Shown here: in pieces, positions 6,491 to 15,260 of the stretch | Layout of the letters: the number at the start of each line of letters is the position of its first letter | How positions within the stretch are numbered: position 1 is the first letter of the stretch | NCBI GenBank assembly: GCA_036394195.1 | Contig: DASWFO010000303.1 | Coordinates: forward strand, 1-39,929 | Source of the DNA: DATJPD01 sp036394195 | Lineage (GTDB): Bacteria; Pseudomonadota; Alphaproteobacteria; CACIAM-22H2 | Direction: 5' to 3' | DNA length: 39,929 nucleotides | Notes under the pieces: model-generated | The model's database searches: none | What the model saw: the letters and a program-made list of their open reading frames with translations, nothing else | What the model was told of the DNA's origin: nothing | Translations under genes and position numbers: made by a program

Positions 6491-7921
6491 ATGCCGCGCG
6501 ATCTGAAACCGTTCTTCGCACCTCGGTCGGTGGCGATCGTCGGCGCCAGCGAGCGCCCGACATCGTCGGGCGGTGCTGTCCTGCAGATGCTGCGCAAGAG
6601 CGGCTATCCGGGCCGCATCGCGCCGATCAATCCCAAAGGCGGCACTGCGTTCGGCTTGACCATGCATCCGAGCCTGCAAGCGGCCGGTCCGCCGGCCGAG
6701 CTCTGCGTCATCGTCATCCGCCCCGACCAAGTTCTCGATGCGGTGCGCGAGGCCGTCGCCGCCGGCCATCGCAATTTCCTGATCCTGCCCGGCGGCTTTG
6801 CGGAAGCCGGCGAGGCGGGTAAGGCGCGTGACGCCGAGCTGCAGGCACTCATCAAAGCTCATGGCCTGACCGTCGCCGGGCCTAATTGCGCCGGCATCAT
6901 CCATCTTCCCGAGGGTCACCGCTTCGGCGCCACCTTCCTGCGCGACCTGCCGCCCGGCGGCGGCACTGCGTTCATCTCGCAGTCCGGCGCCCTGGCCGAG
7001 GAGGTGATCGCGTCGGCGAATGCGATGCAGATCGGCGTCGGCACGATCGTGTCGGTGGGCAACGCGACCCAGCTCGGGATCGAGGACTATCTGGAATTCC
7101 TCGGCACCGATCCGCGCTGCACCGCCGTGCTGCTCTACGTGGAATCGATCGAGGGCCCCGACCGCTTCCGGCGGATCGCGCGCACGGTGGCGGCCGAGAA
7201 GCCGGTCGTGTTCCTGATGGGCGGCGCCACCGCCCCGGGGGCGCGGGCGGCGACAGCGCATACCGGCGCCATCGCCAACACGGACGCTGCGATCGACGCC
7301 TTCGCGGCAGAGGCGTGCATGGTCCGCGTGAAGAGCCTGCGCCGCTGCCTGATCGCCGCCAAGGGCTTCGCGCGTTATCCGCAGGGCATCGGCCGGCGGA
7401 TCCTGCTGCTGTCCAATTCCGGCGGCCCCGGCGTGCTGGCGACCGATCGCGCGCATGACGAGGGCCTCGATATCGTCGATCTGCCGGCGGAGATGGCGGC
7501 GGCGCTGCGCGCCGCGCTGCCGCCGGAAGCGTCGGTCGCCAATCCGCTCGATCTCCTCGCCGATGCGCGCGAGGACCGCTTCGGACTGACCCTGGAGAGC
7601 GCGATCAAATTCGGCGTCGGCCGGTTCGACGCCATCCTCGGCATCCACGTGGTGCCGTTCATGGTCGATCCCAATCCGATCGTGGCGCGGCTCGCCGAGC
7701 TCGCGAAGACGGTGCCGATTCCGATGCTGCACAGCATGATGGGCACCTTGCCCGGCAAGGCCGAGTGGTTTGCCAGCATGGAGCGCGCGGGCGTGCCGAC
7801 GTTCAACGACGTCGAGGAGATGTGCGAGTGCGCGGGTCTCCTGGCGCAGTACCCGCGGCTGAAAGCCGAAGCGGCAAAGCCGCTGCCCAACCGGCCGCCG
7901 GCGTTGCGCGGACGAACATAA
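6491..7921 (+). CDS. NDP-forming acyl-CoA synthetase, alpha-type (no beta domain)
   Basis: A 476-aa protein of the ADP/GDP-forming acyl-CoA synthetase superfamily. The N-terminal CoA-binding Rossmann domain (SVAIVGASERPTSSGG, about residues 12-130) is followed by two succinyl-CoA-ligase-like domains (GTAFISQSGALAEEV and RRILLLSNSGGPGVLATD). H257 in TAHTGAIANTD matches the phosphohistidine position. The ATP-grasp beta domain that completes the reaction is absent from this protein and its neighbours, so it needs a separate beta subunit or has another role. It starts 4 nt after marR. Context suggests activation of an aromatic or ring-cleavage acid to its CoA thioester, which would fit a PaaA-family oxygenase acting on a CoA ester. 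The substrate is inference. Confidence 0.85.
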   Translation: MPRDLKPFFAPRSVAIVGASERPTSSGGAVLQMLRKSGYPGRIAPINPKGGTAFGLTMHPSLQAAGPPAELCVIVIRPDQVLDAVREAVAAGHRNFLILPGGFAEAGEAGKARDAELQALIKAHGLTVAGPNCAGIIHLPEGHRFGATFLRDLPPGGGTAFISQSGALAEEVIASANAMQIGVGTIVSVGNATQLGIEDYLEFLGTDPRCTAVLLYVESIEGPDRFRRIARTVAAEKPVVFLMGGATAPGARAATAHTGAIANTDAAIDAFAAEACMVRVKSLRRCLIAAKGFARYPQGIGRRILLLSNSGGPGVLATDRAHDEGLDIVDLPAEMAAALRAALPPEASVANPLDLLADAREDRFGLTLESAIKFGVGRFDAILGIHVVPFMVDPNPIVARLAELAKTVPIPMLHSMMGTLPGKAEWFASMERAGVPTFNDVEEMCECAGLLAQYPRLKAEAAKPLPNRPPALRGRT

Positions 7922-8059
7922 AACCCGCTTTTCCCAAGGTTCTTCTCGCCCTGCGCCGCGCTTTTCTCTAATGTCGGCGACGGGGCTAACGCAGAGCCGT
8001 GATCGCAGGGGAATGATCGAGACGCCGTTTGGGTTTTGCGGCCGGCACCTTGGCTCGTC

Positions 8060-10096
8060 ATGCTGACGACCGTTCTCGCCGCCGCGCTGGTCCTGCTTTG
8101 CCTGGGTGCGCTGGCACCGATGATCCGTGGCGCGCGGCGCGGCAGCGGCGATGTCGCCCACGATCTCGTCTATCTCGGTTCGGCCGCCGCTTGCCTGGTC
8201 GCGGGGTCGGTCGCCCTGTGGTTCCTGGTCGGCGCGCAGACGGCTTCGGTCAGCCTGTCGCTGCCGCTCGGCATTCCGTGGCTTCCGGCGCAGCTCCGCA
8301 TCGACTCGCTCTCGGCGTGGTTCCTGCTCGTGGTCAATCTGATCGGCGTTGCGGCGTCGCTGTACGGTCGGGGCTATGGCCGCCATGTCGACGAGCCGGA
8401 GCGCGTGCTGCCGTTCTTCCCAGCCTTTCTCGCCGGCATGAACCTGGTGCCGCTCGCCGATGACGCGTTCACGTTTCTGCTGGCGTGGGAGTTCATGTCG
8501 GTCGCGTCGTGGCTGCTCGTGCTGGCCAACCACCGCCAGCCGGACAATGCCCGCGCCGGGCTGATCTATCTCGTGATGGCGGTGTTCGGCGGCGCCTGTC
8601 TGCTGCTGGGCTTCGGCGTTCTCGCCGGCGTCAACGGGGCGTATCACTTCGCCGACATGCGCGCCCATCCCGCTGTCGGCTGGGCGGCGGGCGTCAGCCT
8701 CGCCCTGTTCCTCCTCGGCACGGGCTCGAAGGCCGGCATGGTCCCGCTGCACGCCTGGCTGCCGATCGCCCATCCCGCCGCCCCCAGCCATGTGTCGGCG
8801 CTGATGAGCGGTGTCATGACCAAGGTCGCGATCTACGGCCTGGTGCGCATCCTGTTCGATCTCAGCGGCGATCTCGCCTGGGGATGGGGCGCGGTCGTGC
8901 TCGCCTTAGGCGCCCTCTCGGCCGTGCTTGGCGTGCTGTACGCCTTGATGGAAGAGGACCTCAAGGTCCTGCTCGCTTACAGCACGATCGAGAATATCGG
9001 GATCATCCTGATCGGGCTCGGTCTGGCTCTGGTGTTCAAGGCCAACGGCCTGTTCGGTCTCGCGGCACTGGCGTTGACCGCGGCCCTTCTGCACGTGCTG
9101 AACCACGCGCTGTTCAAGAGCCTGTTGTTCTTCGGCGCCGGCGCCGTGCTTACCGCCACCGGCCATCGCAACATGGAGCGGCTCGGCGGCCTCATTCACC
9201 GCCTGCCGCGGACGGCGGCGCTGGTCCTCGTCGGCTGTGCCGCGATCTCCGCCTTGCCGCCGCTCAACGGCTTCGTGTCGGAATGGCTCACCTTCCAGGC
9301 GGTCATCAACGGACCGCATCTGCCGCAATGGACGCTGCGGTTCGGCGTGCCGGTTGCCGGCGCGCTGCTCGCCCTGTCGGCGGCGCTGGCGGGGGCATGC
9401 TTCGTCCGGGCCTTCGGCGTGACCTTCCTCGGCCGGCCGCGCTCCCCGGAAGCCGCCGAGGCGCGCGAGGTCGACGTCTGGATGCGCGGCGCCATGACCG
9501 GGCTTGCCGTCCTGTGTCTCGTCATCGGCGTGCTGCCGATGATCGCCATTCTGCCGCTGGCGCAGGTGGTGGCCGATCTCATCGGCACGCCGCTCCCGGC
9601 CCTCGCCGACGGCGTGACACCGGCGGAGTGGCTGTGGCTGGCGCCGCTGGAGCCGGGCCAGTCGTCCTACGGCGGCCTTGTCGTGTTCCTCGTCGCGATC
9701 ATCGTCACCGCCGCCGTCATCGCCGGCGTCCATCGGCTCGCCAGCAGCCGGCGGCGGCGCAGTGCGGCGTGGGATTGCGGCTTTCCCGATCCAAGCCCGA
9801 TCACGCAATACTCGGCGTCCAGCTTTTCGCAGCCGATCCGGCGCGTGTTCGGCACGCTGGTGTTCCGCGCCGCCGAGCGGCTGGACTTGCCCGAGCCGGG
9901 GGACGTCCGGCCGGCGCGCTTCGAGGTGCGGCTCATCGATCCGGTATGGACGACGATCTATGCGCCTCTGATCGTCGCCGTGAACTGGGCCGCCGACCGC
10001 GCCAATCCGCTCCAATACCTGACCATCCGGCGCTATCTCCGGCTCGTGTTCATTGCGCTGATCGCACTGTTGTGCGCCGTGACGCTCGCCAAATGA
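8060..10096 (+). CDS. HyfB-like proton-translocating membrane subunit
   Basis: A 678-aa polytopic membrane protein of the NuoL/MrpA antiporter-like family, closest to hydrogenase-4 component B. Seen: many hydrophobic spans, the TM5 glutamate in LLAWEFMSVASW, lysines in GTGSKAGMVPLHAWLP and SGVMTKVAIYG, and the LKVLLAYSTIENIG loop. A C-terminal tail (RRRRSAAWDCGFPDPSP) is typical of HyfB/HycC and lacking in NuoL. The ATG at 8060 is preferred over an in-frame TTG 8 codons earlier. The 138-nt gap before it holds a possible -10 (TCTAAT, 7967-7972) but no convincing -35. It is the first gene of a six-gene operon; its stop overlaps the next start as ATGA. Confidence 0.9.
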   Translation: MLTTVLAAALVLLCLGALAPMIRGARRGSGDVAHDLVYLGSAAACLVAGSVALWFLVGAQTASVSLSLPLGIPWLPAQLRIDSLSAWFLLVVNLIGVAASLYGRGYGRHVDEPERVLPFFPAFLAGMNLVPLADDAFTFLLAWEFMSVASWLLVLANHRQPDNARAGLIYLVMAVFGGACLLLGFGVLAGVNGAYHFADMRAHPAVGWAAGVSLALFLLGTGSKAGMVPLHAWLPIAHPAAPSHVSALMSGVMTKVAIYGLVRILFDLSGDLAWGWGAVVLALGALSAVLGVLYALMEEDLKVLLAYSTIENIGIILIGLGLALVFKANGLFGLAALALTAALLHVLNHALFKSLLFFGAGAVLTATGHRNMERLGGLIHRLPRTAALVLVGCAAISALPPLNGFVSEWLTFQAVINGPHLPQWTLRFGVPVAGALLALSAALAGACFVRAFGVTFLGRPRSPEAAEAREVDVWMRGAMTGLAVLCLVIGVLPMIAILPLAQVVADLIGTPLPALADGVTPAEWLWLAPLEPGQSSYGGLVVFLVAIIVTAAVIAGVHRLASSRRRRSAAWDCGFPDPSPITQYSASSFSQPIRRVFGTLVFRAAERLDLPEPGDVRPARFEVRLIDPVWTTIYAPLIVAVNWAADRANPLQYLTIRRYLRLVFIALIALLCAVTLAK

Positions 10097-11052
10097 CCGA
10101 CACCCTGCCGGCCATCCTGCTGCAGCTCGTGCAGTTCGCGCTCGTCCTGGCCGTGGCACCGCTGCTCACGGGCGTCGCGCGCAAGGCGCGCGGCCGGCTG
10201 CTCGCCCGCAAGGGGCCGCCGATCGTCCAGCCCTATCGCGACTTGGCGAAGCTGCTGCGCAAGGAAGCGGTGCTGGCGGAGAACGCGTCGTGGATCTACC
10301 GCATCGCGCCCTACCTGATCTTCGCCATTCTCTGGCTGGCGACGGCTTTGGTGCCGACGTTTGCGATCCGCCATCCGCTGTCGCCGGCCGCCGACCTGAT
10401 CGCGCTGGTCGGTCTGCTGGCGTCGGCGCGCTTCCTGCTGGCGCTCGCCGGCATGGATGTCGGGACCAGCTTCGGCGGGATCGGGGCGTCCCGCGAAATG
10501 ACCATCGCCTCGCTCGCCGAGCCAGCGATGCTGATGGTCATCTTCACCATGGCGCTGTTCGTGCAAACGACGTCGATCCCGTCGATCATCGATTTCGTCC
10601 TGCAGCGTCCCGTCGGGCTTCGGGTGTCGTTTGCGCTGGCTCTCATTTCGCTGGTCATGGTGGCGATCGCCGAAACCGGGCGCATCCCGGTCGACAACCC
10701 GGCGACACATCTCGAGCTCACCATGGTCCATGAGGCGATGATCCTCGAATATTCGGGCCGTCACCTGGCGCTGGTCGAGGCGGCTTCCATGCTGAAGCTG
10801 GTGTTCTATCTGTCGCTGATCGCGGCGGTGTTCGCCCCCTGGGGATTGGCGGACTCGGTCGCCGGCGGTGCGCCGCTGCTGGTCGGCATTGCGGTGTGGC
10901 TGGGCAAGCTCCTGGCCGGAACCCTGGCGCTGTCCGTCTTCGAGGTGGCGATCGCCAAGATGCGGGTCTTCCGGGTCGCCGAGTTCCTGGGCGGCGCGCT
11001 GCTGCTCGGCCTGCTCGGCACGATCTTCCTTTACGTATCGCAGAGTCCCTGA
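10093..11052 (+). CDS. HyfC-like (NuoH-type) membrane subunit
   Basis: A 319-aa membrane protein of the NuoH/HyfC/HycD family, which anchors the soluble arm and forms the quinone-proximal part of complex-I-like enzymes. Visible hallmarks are the N-terminal ARKGPPIVQPYRDLAKLLRKE loop segment, GTSFGGIGASREM, and the AETGRIPVDNPATHLELTM loop with conserved acidic residues; about eight hydrophobic spans. Length matches HyfC. Start and stop overlap both neighbours (ATGA with hyfB, TGATG with hyfE). With the other subunits it should form the membrane foot of an Ehr-type complex. Confidence 0.92.
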   Translation: MTDTLPAILLQLVQFALVLAVAPLLTGVARKARGRLLARKGPPIVQPYRDLAKLLRKEAVLAENASWIYRIAPYLIFAILWLATALVPTFAIRHPLSPAADLIALVGLLASARFLLALAGMDVGTSFGGIGASREMTIASLAEPAMLMVIFTMALFVQTTSIPSIIDFVLQRPVGLRVSFALALISLVMVAIAETGRIPVDNPATHLELTMVHEAMILEYSGRHLALVEAASMLKLVFYLSLIAAVFAPWGLADSVAGGAPLLVGIAVWLGKLLAGTLALSVFEVAIAKMRVFRVAEFLGGALLLGLLGTIFLYVSQSP

Positions 11053-11729
11053 TGCTGTACGGACTCGATTTCGATATCGCGCACACGCTCGGCACCTCGG
11101 TGCTGCTGCTGAGCTTCGCCTTGCTCTATCAGCGGCGCCTCTCGGGCGTGCTGGAGGCGTTCGCCCTGCAGGCGGTGTTCGTTGCCGCCTCGGCGGCTTG
11201 GCAGGCGTGGAGCCAGGACGCGCCGCAGCTCTACATCACGGCGGTGATCGCGCTCGGCTTCAAGGCGATCGCGATCCCGCTGGCGCTCGGCCACATCGTG
11301 CGCAAGCTCGGCATCCACCGCACCATCGAGACGGTGCTGGGCGTGAACCTGACCCTGCTCGCCGGCGTCGGCCTGGTGGCACTCTCGATCCTGCTGGTGT
11401 TCCCGGTCACCCTCGCCTCGGGCAACGTCACGCGAGAGAACCTGACGCTCGCCCTCTCGGTCGTGCTGCTCGGCCTTCTGATGATGATCACCCGACGCAA
11501 TGCCGTGACCCAGGTGATCGGCTTCATGTCGCTGGAGAACGGGCTCGTCCTGGCGGCGGTCGGTGTCAAAGGCATGCCGCTGGTGGTCGAGGGCAGCATC
11601 GCCTTCTCGATCCTCATCGCGTTCATCGTGTTCGGCATGTTCTTCTTCCGTATCCGCGAGCGCTTCGACACGCTGGATCTCCAATACCTCGAAAGCTTCC
11701 GCGGCGACCGCCACGTGGACCGGCCGTGA
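11052..11729 (+). CDS. HyfE-like (NuoK-related) membrane subunit
   Basis: A 225-aa membrane protein of the hydrogenase-4 component E family, whose C-terminal half resembles NuoK. Hydrophobic spans are separated by short loops; conserved-looking segments are ALGFKAIAIPLALGHIVRKL, RRNAVTQVIGFMSLENGLVLAA (Glu in a membrane helix, as in NuoK) and the terminal FFFRIRERFDTLD. The ATG shares one base with the preceding stop (TGATG), and its stop overlaps the next GTG start (GTGA). Length is close to HyfE (about 216 aa). It takes part in ion translocation together with the HyfB and HyfF types. Confidence 0.9.
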   Translation: MLYGLDFDIAHTLGTSVLLLSFALLYQRRLSGVLEAFALQAVFVAASAAWQAWSQDAPQLYITAVIALGFKAIAIPLALGHIVRKLGIHRTIETVLGVNLTLLAGVGLVALSILLVFPVTLASGNVTRENLTLALSVVLLGLLMMITRRNAVTQVIGFMSLENGLVLAAVGVKGMPLVVEGSIAFSILIAFIVFGMFFFRIRERFDTLDLQYLESFRGDRHVDRP

Positions 11730-13201
11730 CTCCCGGCGAGCTGATCTTCGGCGGCGGGCTCGTGAGCACCGTCTACCTGATGCTGGCGGTGCCGCTTGTC
11801 GCGGCGATCGTGCTGGCCGCGTTGCCGTGGCACCGCGTGTCCAGCGTACTGAACGCGGCCGCAAGCCTGCTGACCTTGGCGATGGCGATCTCGCTCCTGT
11901 TCGGGACGCGACCCAAGCCGACCAATTTCATCTTCATCGATGACCTCAACGTCTCGCTCATCGTGCTCACCAGCCTGGTGGCGTTCACCACCAGCTGGTT
12001 CTCGGCCAGCTACATCGCGCACGAGGTCGAAATCGGGCGCCTGACACCGCTGTCACTGCGCTTCTATCACGCCATGTATCAGGTCCTGTCGGCGGCGATG
12101 ATCCTGGCGCTGTGCGCGAACAATATCGGCGTCATGTGGGTGGCCATCGAGGCCGCGACACTGACCACCGTCGTCATGGTCAGCATCTATCGAACCCGTG
12201 AATCGCTCGAGGCGGCCTGGAAATATTTCATCCTATGCTCGGTCGGCATCGCGCTGGCTCTCTTCGGGACCATCCTGGTCTATCTCGCCGGCCAGACGGT
12301 GATCGGCCCCGGGGTCGAGGCGCTGGCGTGGACCGAGCTGCACGCCCGCGCCGCCGCCTTCGACCCCAACATCCTCAATCTCGCGTTCGTGTTCCTGCTC
12401 GTCGGCTACGGCACCAAGGTGGGGCTGGCGCCGCTGCATGCCTGGCTGCCCGACGCGCACGCAGAAGGCCCGACGCCGATCTCCGCCGTCCTCTCGGGCC
12501 TGATGCTGAACGTGGCGCTGTACGCGCTGTTGCGGTTCAAGATGATCCTCGCCGGCAACGCCGGCGCGATCGCGCCTGGCCCGCTGATGCTGACCATGGG
12601 CCTCAGCTCGCTCCTGCTGGCGAGCGTGATGCTCTACCGCCGCCGCGACATCAAGCGGTTCTTCGCCTACTCGTCGATCGAGCACATGGGCATCATCACC
12701 TTTGCCTTCGGCCTCGGCGGGCCGCTGGCGAATTTCGCCGGCCTCCTGCACATGGTCCTGCACAGCCTCACCAAGTCGGCGATCTTCTTTGCCGTCGGAC
12801 ACATCTCGCAGGTCAAGGGAACCCAGCGCATCGCCGACATGTCGGGCCTGACCAAGACCCATCCGCTGCTGGGCTGGGGGTTCGTGCTCGGCGTCGCCGC
12901 GATTGCCGGCCTGCCGCCGATGGGACCCTTCCTCAGCGAGTTCCTGGTCGTCACATCGGCGATGGCGCGCCAGCCCTGGCTGGCCGTGCCGGTGGTGCTG
13001 GGCTTGCTGCTCGCGTTCGGGGCCCTGATGATGCGCCTGCAGCAGATCGCGTTCGGCGAGCCGCGCGGCGGCACCGCCCCGGTGTCGGCGTCGCTGGCGC
13101 CGCTCTACCTGCAGCTCGCGATGGTGCTGGTCGCGGGCCTATGGCTGCCGGCCCCTCTTGTATCATGGTTCCAGAACGTGGCCAGACTGCTCGGCTCATG
13201 A
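11726..13201 (+). CDS. HyfF-like (NuoM/N-type) proton-translocating subunit
   Basis: A 491-aa antiporter-like membrane protein of the HyfF type. Seen: VAIEAATLTTVVMVSIYR (TM5 Glu), GYGTKVGLAPLHAWLPDAH and RRRDIKRFFAYSSIEHMG. At the TM7 position the segment reads SGLMLNVALYALLRF, with no Lys where the HyfB paralogue here has MTKVAIYG. I chose the GTG start at 11726 because it overlaps the hyfE stop (GTGA), as elsewhere in this operon; the next in-frame ATG lies about 18 codons in and would cut the first membrane helix. Its stop overlaps the large-subunit ATG as ATGA. Confidence 0.9.
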   Translation: MTPGELIFGGGLVSTVYLMLAVPLVAAIVLAALPWHRVSSVLNAAASLLTLAMAISLLFGTRPKPTNFIFIDDLNVSLIVLTSLVAFTTSWFSASYIAHEVEIGRLTPLSLRFYHAMYQVLSAAMILALCANNIGVMWVAIEAATLTTVVMVSIYRTRESLEAAWKYFILCSVGIALALFGTILVYLAGQTVIGPGVEALAWTELHARAAAFDPNILNLAFVFLLVGYGTKVGLAPLHAWLPDAHAEGPTPISAVLSGLMLNVALYALLRFKMILAGNAGAIAPGPLMLTMGLSSLLLASVMLYRRRDIKRFFAYSSIEHMGIITFAFGLGGPLANFAGLLHMVLHSLTKSAIFFAVGHISQVKGTQRIADMSGLTKTHPLLGWGFVLGVAAIAGLPPMGPFLSEFLVVTSAMARQPWLAVPVVLGLLLAFGALMMRLQQIAFGEPRGGTAPVSASLAPLYLQLAMVLVAGLWLPAPLVSWFQNVARLLGS

Positions 13202-14739
13202 CCGATCTCATCCAATTCCTCCACGACTGCCCAGTCGTCAGCCGTCATCGGCCGTGGCCGCGCATCGAGGTCGACGCTGCCAAATGGCAGATGCTGGCGG
13301 CGCGCCTGCCGATGGAGGAATGGGAGCTGCTGGCGCTGTGGGGCGAGCCGGACGCGGTGCACGTGGCGCTGCACGATCCGCAGCCGGGGACGTTCGCGGT
13401 GCTGAGCCGTGCCTGTCCCGGCGGGGGCTTTGCCAGCCTGTCCACGGCCCGGCCGGGCGCGCTGCGGCTCGAGCGTGCGGCGCGGGATCTGTTCGGGCTC
13501 GTCCCCGAAGGGATTCCCGATGCGCGGCCGTGGCTCGATCACGGGCGCTGGCCCATGCGGCGGCCGCTCGCGACCGCACCGGAGCCGCGCAGCCTGGACG
13601 AGCCGGCGGCGCGCGCGACCGACTATCCGTTCCTGCCGGTGACCGGGAAGCTGGCCGAGCAGGGCGGCCTGCACCAGATCCCGGTCGGGCCGATTCACGC
13701 CGGCATCATCGAACCGGGCCATTTCCGCTTCACCGCCAATGGCGAGACGGTGGTGCGGCTCGAGGAGCGGCTGGGTTACGTCCACAAGGGAATCGAGAAG
13801 CTGATGCAAGGCCGCACCCTCGCCGACGCCGCAAGCCTCGCCGGCCGCATCTCCGGCGATTCGACGGTCGCGCACGCGCTCGCATTTGCCCGGGCGGTCG
13901 AGGCAGCGCTCGATGTCGCGGCGCCGCCGCGGGCCCATTATCTGCGCGCGATCATGGCCGAGCTCGAGCGCGTCGCCAACCATCTCGGCGATTTCGGCGC
14001 CATCTGCAACGACGCGGCGTTCTCGTTCATCCTCGCCGAGGCGTCGACGTTGCGCGAAGACGTGCTGCGCGCGGCGCACGTGAACTTCGGCCATCGTCTG
14101 ATGATGGACAAAGTGATTCCCGGCGGCGTGGCCGTGGACCTGTTCGAGCCCGGCATCGAGGCGCTGCGCCGCCTGGTGGGTCGCATCCGGCCGCGGGTCC
14201 TCCATCTGGCCGCGATCTACGACGGCAAGCCGTCGCTGCTGGACCGCACCATCGGCACCGGCACGGTCGCGCGCAATCTGGTCCAGCGCTTTGCCGCCGG
14301 CGGCTATGTCGGTCGCGCCTCCGGGCGCGCCTTCGATGCGCGCCGGACACCCGGGTATCCGCCCTACGACGATCTGGAGTTCGAGGTGCCGATCCTCGAC
14401 GAGGGCGACGTGCATGCGCGGGTGTGGATCCGGATCCGTGAGATCGGCGAGAGCATCCGGCTGATAGAGCAATGCCTGGAGCGGTTGCCCGGCGGCGCCA
14501 TCGCCGTGCCGCTGCCGCAGCACTCGGGCGAAGGCATCGCCCTGGTCGAAGGGTTTCGCGGCGATATCCTGACGTCCGTCAAGCTCGCCGCTGACGGCAC
14601 GGTCGTGCGCTGCCACGCGCGCGATCCGTCATGGCTGCAGTGGCCGCTGCTGGAGGCGGCGGTCGAAGGCAACATCGTGGCCGATTTCCCGCTGTGCAAT
14701 AAGTCGTTCAACTGCTCGTACGCGGGGCACGACCTCTGA
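13198..14739 (+). CDS. HyfG/HycE-like large subunit lacking NiFe-binding cysteines
   Basis: A 513-aa two-part subunit: an N-terminal NuoC-like domain (about 1-125) fused to a NuoD / hydrogenase-large-subunit domain (about 140-513). Hydrogenases bind NiFe through RxCGxC and DPCxxC. Here the first motif reads R217-I-S-G-D-S222, with Ser at both Cys positions, and the second is C500-NKSFN-C506-SYAGHDL at the extreme C-terminus, with the wrong spacing and no cleavable tail. No NiFe centre is therefore expected. The core (GLHQIPVGPIHAGIIEPGHFRF; YVHKGIEKLM; ELERVANHLGDFGAICND) is otherwise well kept. It is best read as an energy-converting hydrogenase-related (Ehr) subunit, whose substrate is not known. 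Confidence 0.9.
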   Translation: MTDLIQFLHDCPVVSRHRPWPRIEVDAAKWQMLAARLPMEEWELLALWGEPDAVHVALHDPQPGTFAVLSRACPGGGFASLSTARPGALRLERAARDLFGLVPEGIPDARPWLDHGRWPMRRPLATAPEPRSLDEPAARATDYPFLPVTGKLAEQGGLHQIPVGPIHAGIIEPGHFRFTANGETVVRLEERLGYVHKGIEKLMQGRTLADAASLAGRISGDSTVAHALAFARAVEAALDVAAPPRAHYLRAIMAELERVANHLGDFGAICNDAAFSFILAEASTLREDVLRAAHVNFGHRLMMDKVIPGGVAVDLFEPGIEALRRLVGRIRPRVLHLAAIYDGKPSLLDRTIGTGTVARNLVQRFAAGGYVGRASGRAFDARRTPGYPPYDDLEFEVPILDEGDVHARVWIRIREIGESIRLIEQCLERLPGGAIAVPLPQHSGEGIALVEGFRGDILTSVKLAADGTVVRCHARDPSWLQWPLLEAAVEGNIVADFPLCNKSFNCSYAGHDL

Positions 14740-15260
14740 TGTGGAGCATCATCGCCCGCTCGCTGCTGCGCGGCCCGCGCACCGAGAAAGCGCCGCCGCC
14801 CGACGACACGGCGCTCGCCGAGCTGGCCAGCAAGGTCGACGCCGTGGCGCGCGACCGGCTCGGGCGCAGCCTGTCGATTCGCCAGGTCGATGCCGGCTCG
14901 TGCAACGGCTGCGAGCTCGAGATCAACGCGCTGCAGAATCCTTATTACGACCTGGAGCGTTTCGGCCTCAAATTCGTCGCCAGTCCGCGCCATGCCGATG
15001 TGCTGCTGGTCACCGGACCCGTCACCCACAACATGTCCGAGGCGCTGCAGCGCGCCTGGCGCGCCACACCCGATCCGAAATGGGTCGTCGCGGCCGGCGA
15101 TTGCGCGTGCTCGGGCGGGGTGTTCGCGGGCTCATACGCGTGCGTGGGTCCGGTGTCGAACGCGATCCCGGTGGACGTGCACATCAAGGGCTGCCCGCCG
15201 ACGCCCACCCAGCTGCTCGAAGGGCTCCTGGCCGTGCTCGAGCACAGCGCCCGGCGCTAG
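14739..15260 (+). CDS. HyfI/HycG-like (NuoB-type) iron-sulfur small subunit
   Basis: A 173-aa cytoplasm-facing subunit homologous to NuoB and HycG. All four ligands of the proximal [4Fe-4S] cluster are present: C55 and C58 (GSCNGCELE), C122 (GDCACSGG) and C152 (GCPPTP). Unlike its large-subunit partner it is therefore not degenerate, which implies the complex still moves electrons. The start shares one base with the large-subunit stop. It is the last gene of the operon: no HyfA/HyfH ferredoxin, formate dehydrogenase or hyp maturation gene follows. Its TAG stop overlaps the stop of the convergent glycosyltransferase gene (15257-15260). Confidence 0.93.
   Translation: MWSIIARSLLRGPRTEKAPPPDDTALAELASKVDAVARDRLGRSLSIRQVDAGSCNGCELEINALQNPYYDLERFGLKFVASPRHADVLLVTGPVTHNMSEALQRAWRATPDPKWVVAAGDCACSGGVFAGSYACVGPVSNAIPVDVHIKGCPPTPTQLLEGLLAVLEHSARR

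Noticed and set aside
6215..8791. An 858-aa minus-strand open frame across the marR, synthetase and hyfB-like genes
   Set aside because: It crosses three convincing plus-strand genes and an intergenic gap and shows only low-complexity Arg/Gln/His composition.
13198..15260. Annotation of the last two Hyf-like genes as an active group 4 NiFe hydrogenase
   Set aside because: Both cysteines of the first NiFe motif are Ser and no maturation genes are present, so hydrogenase function is not supported.
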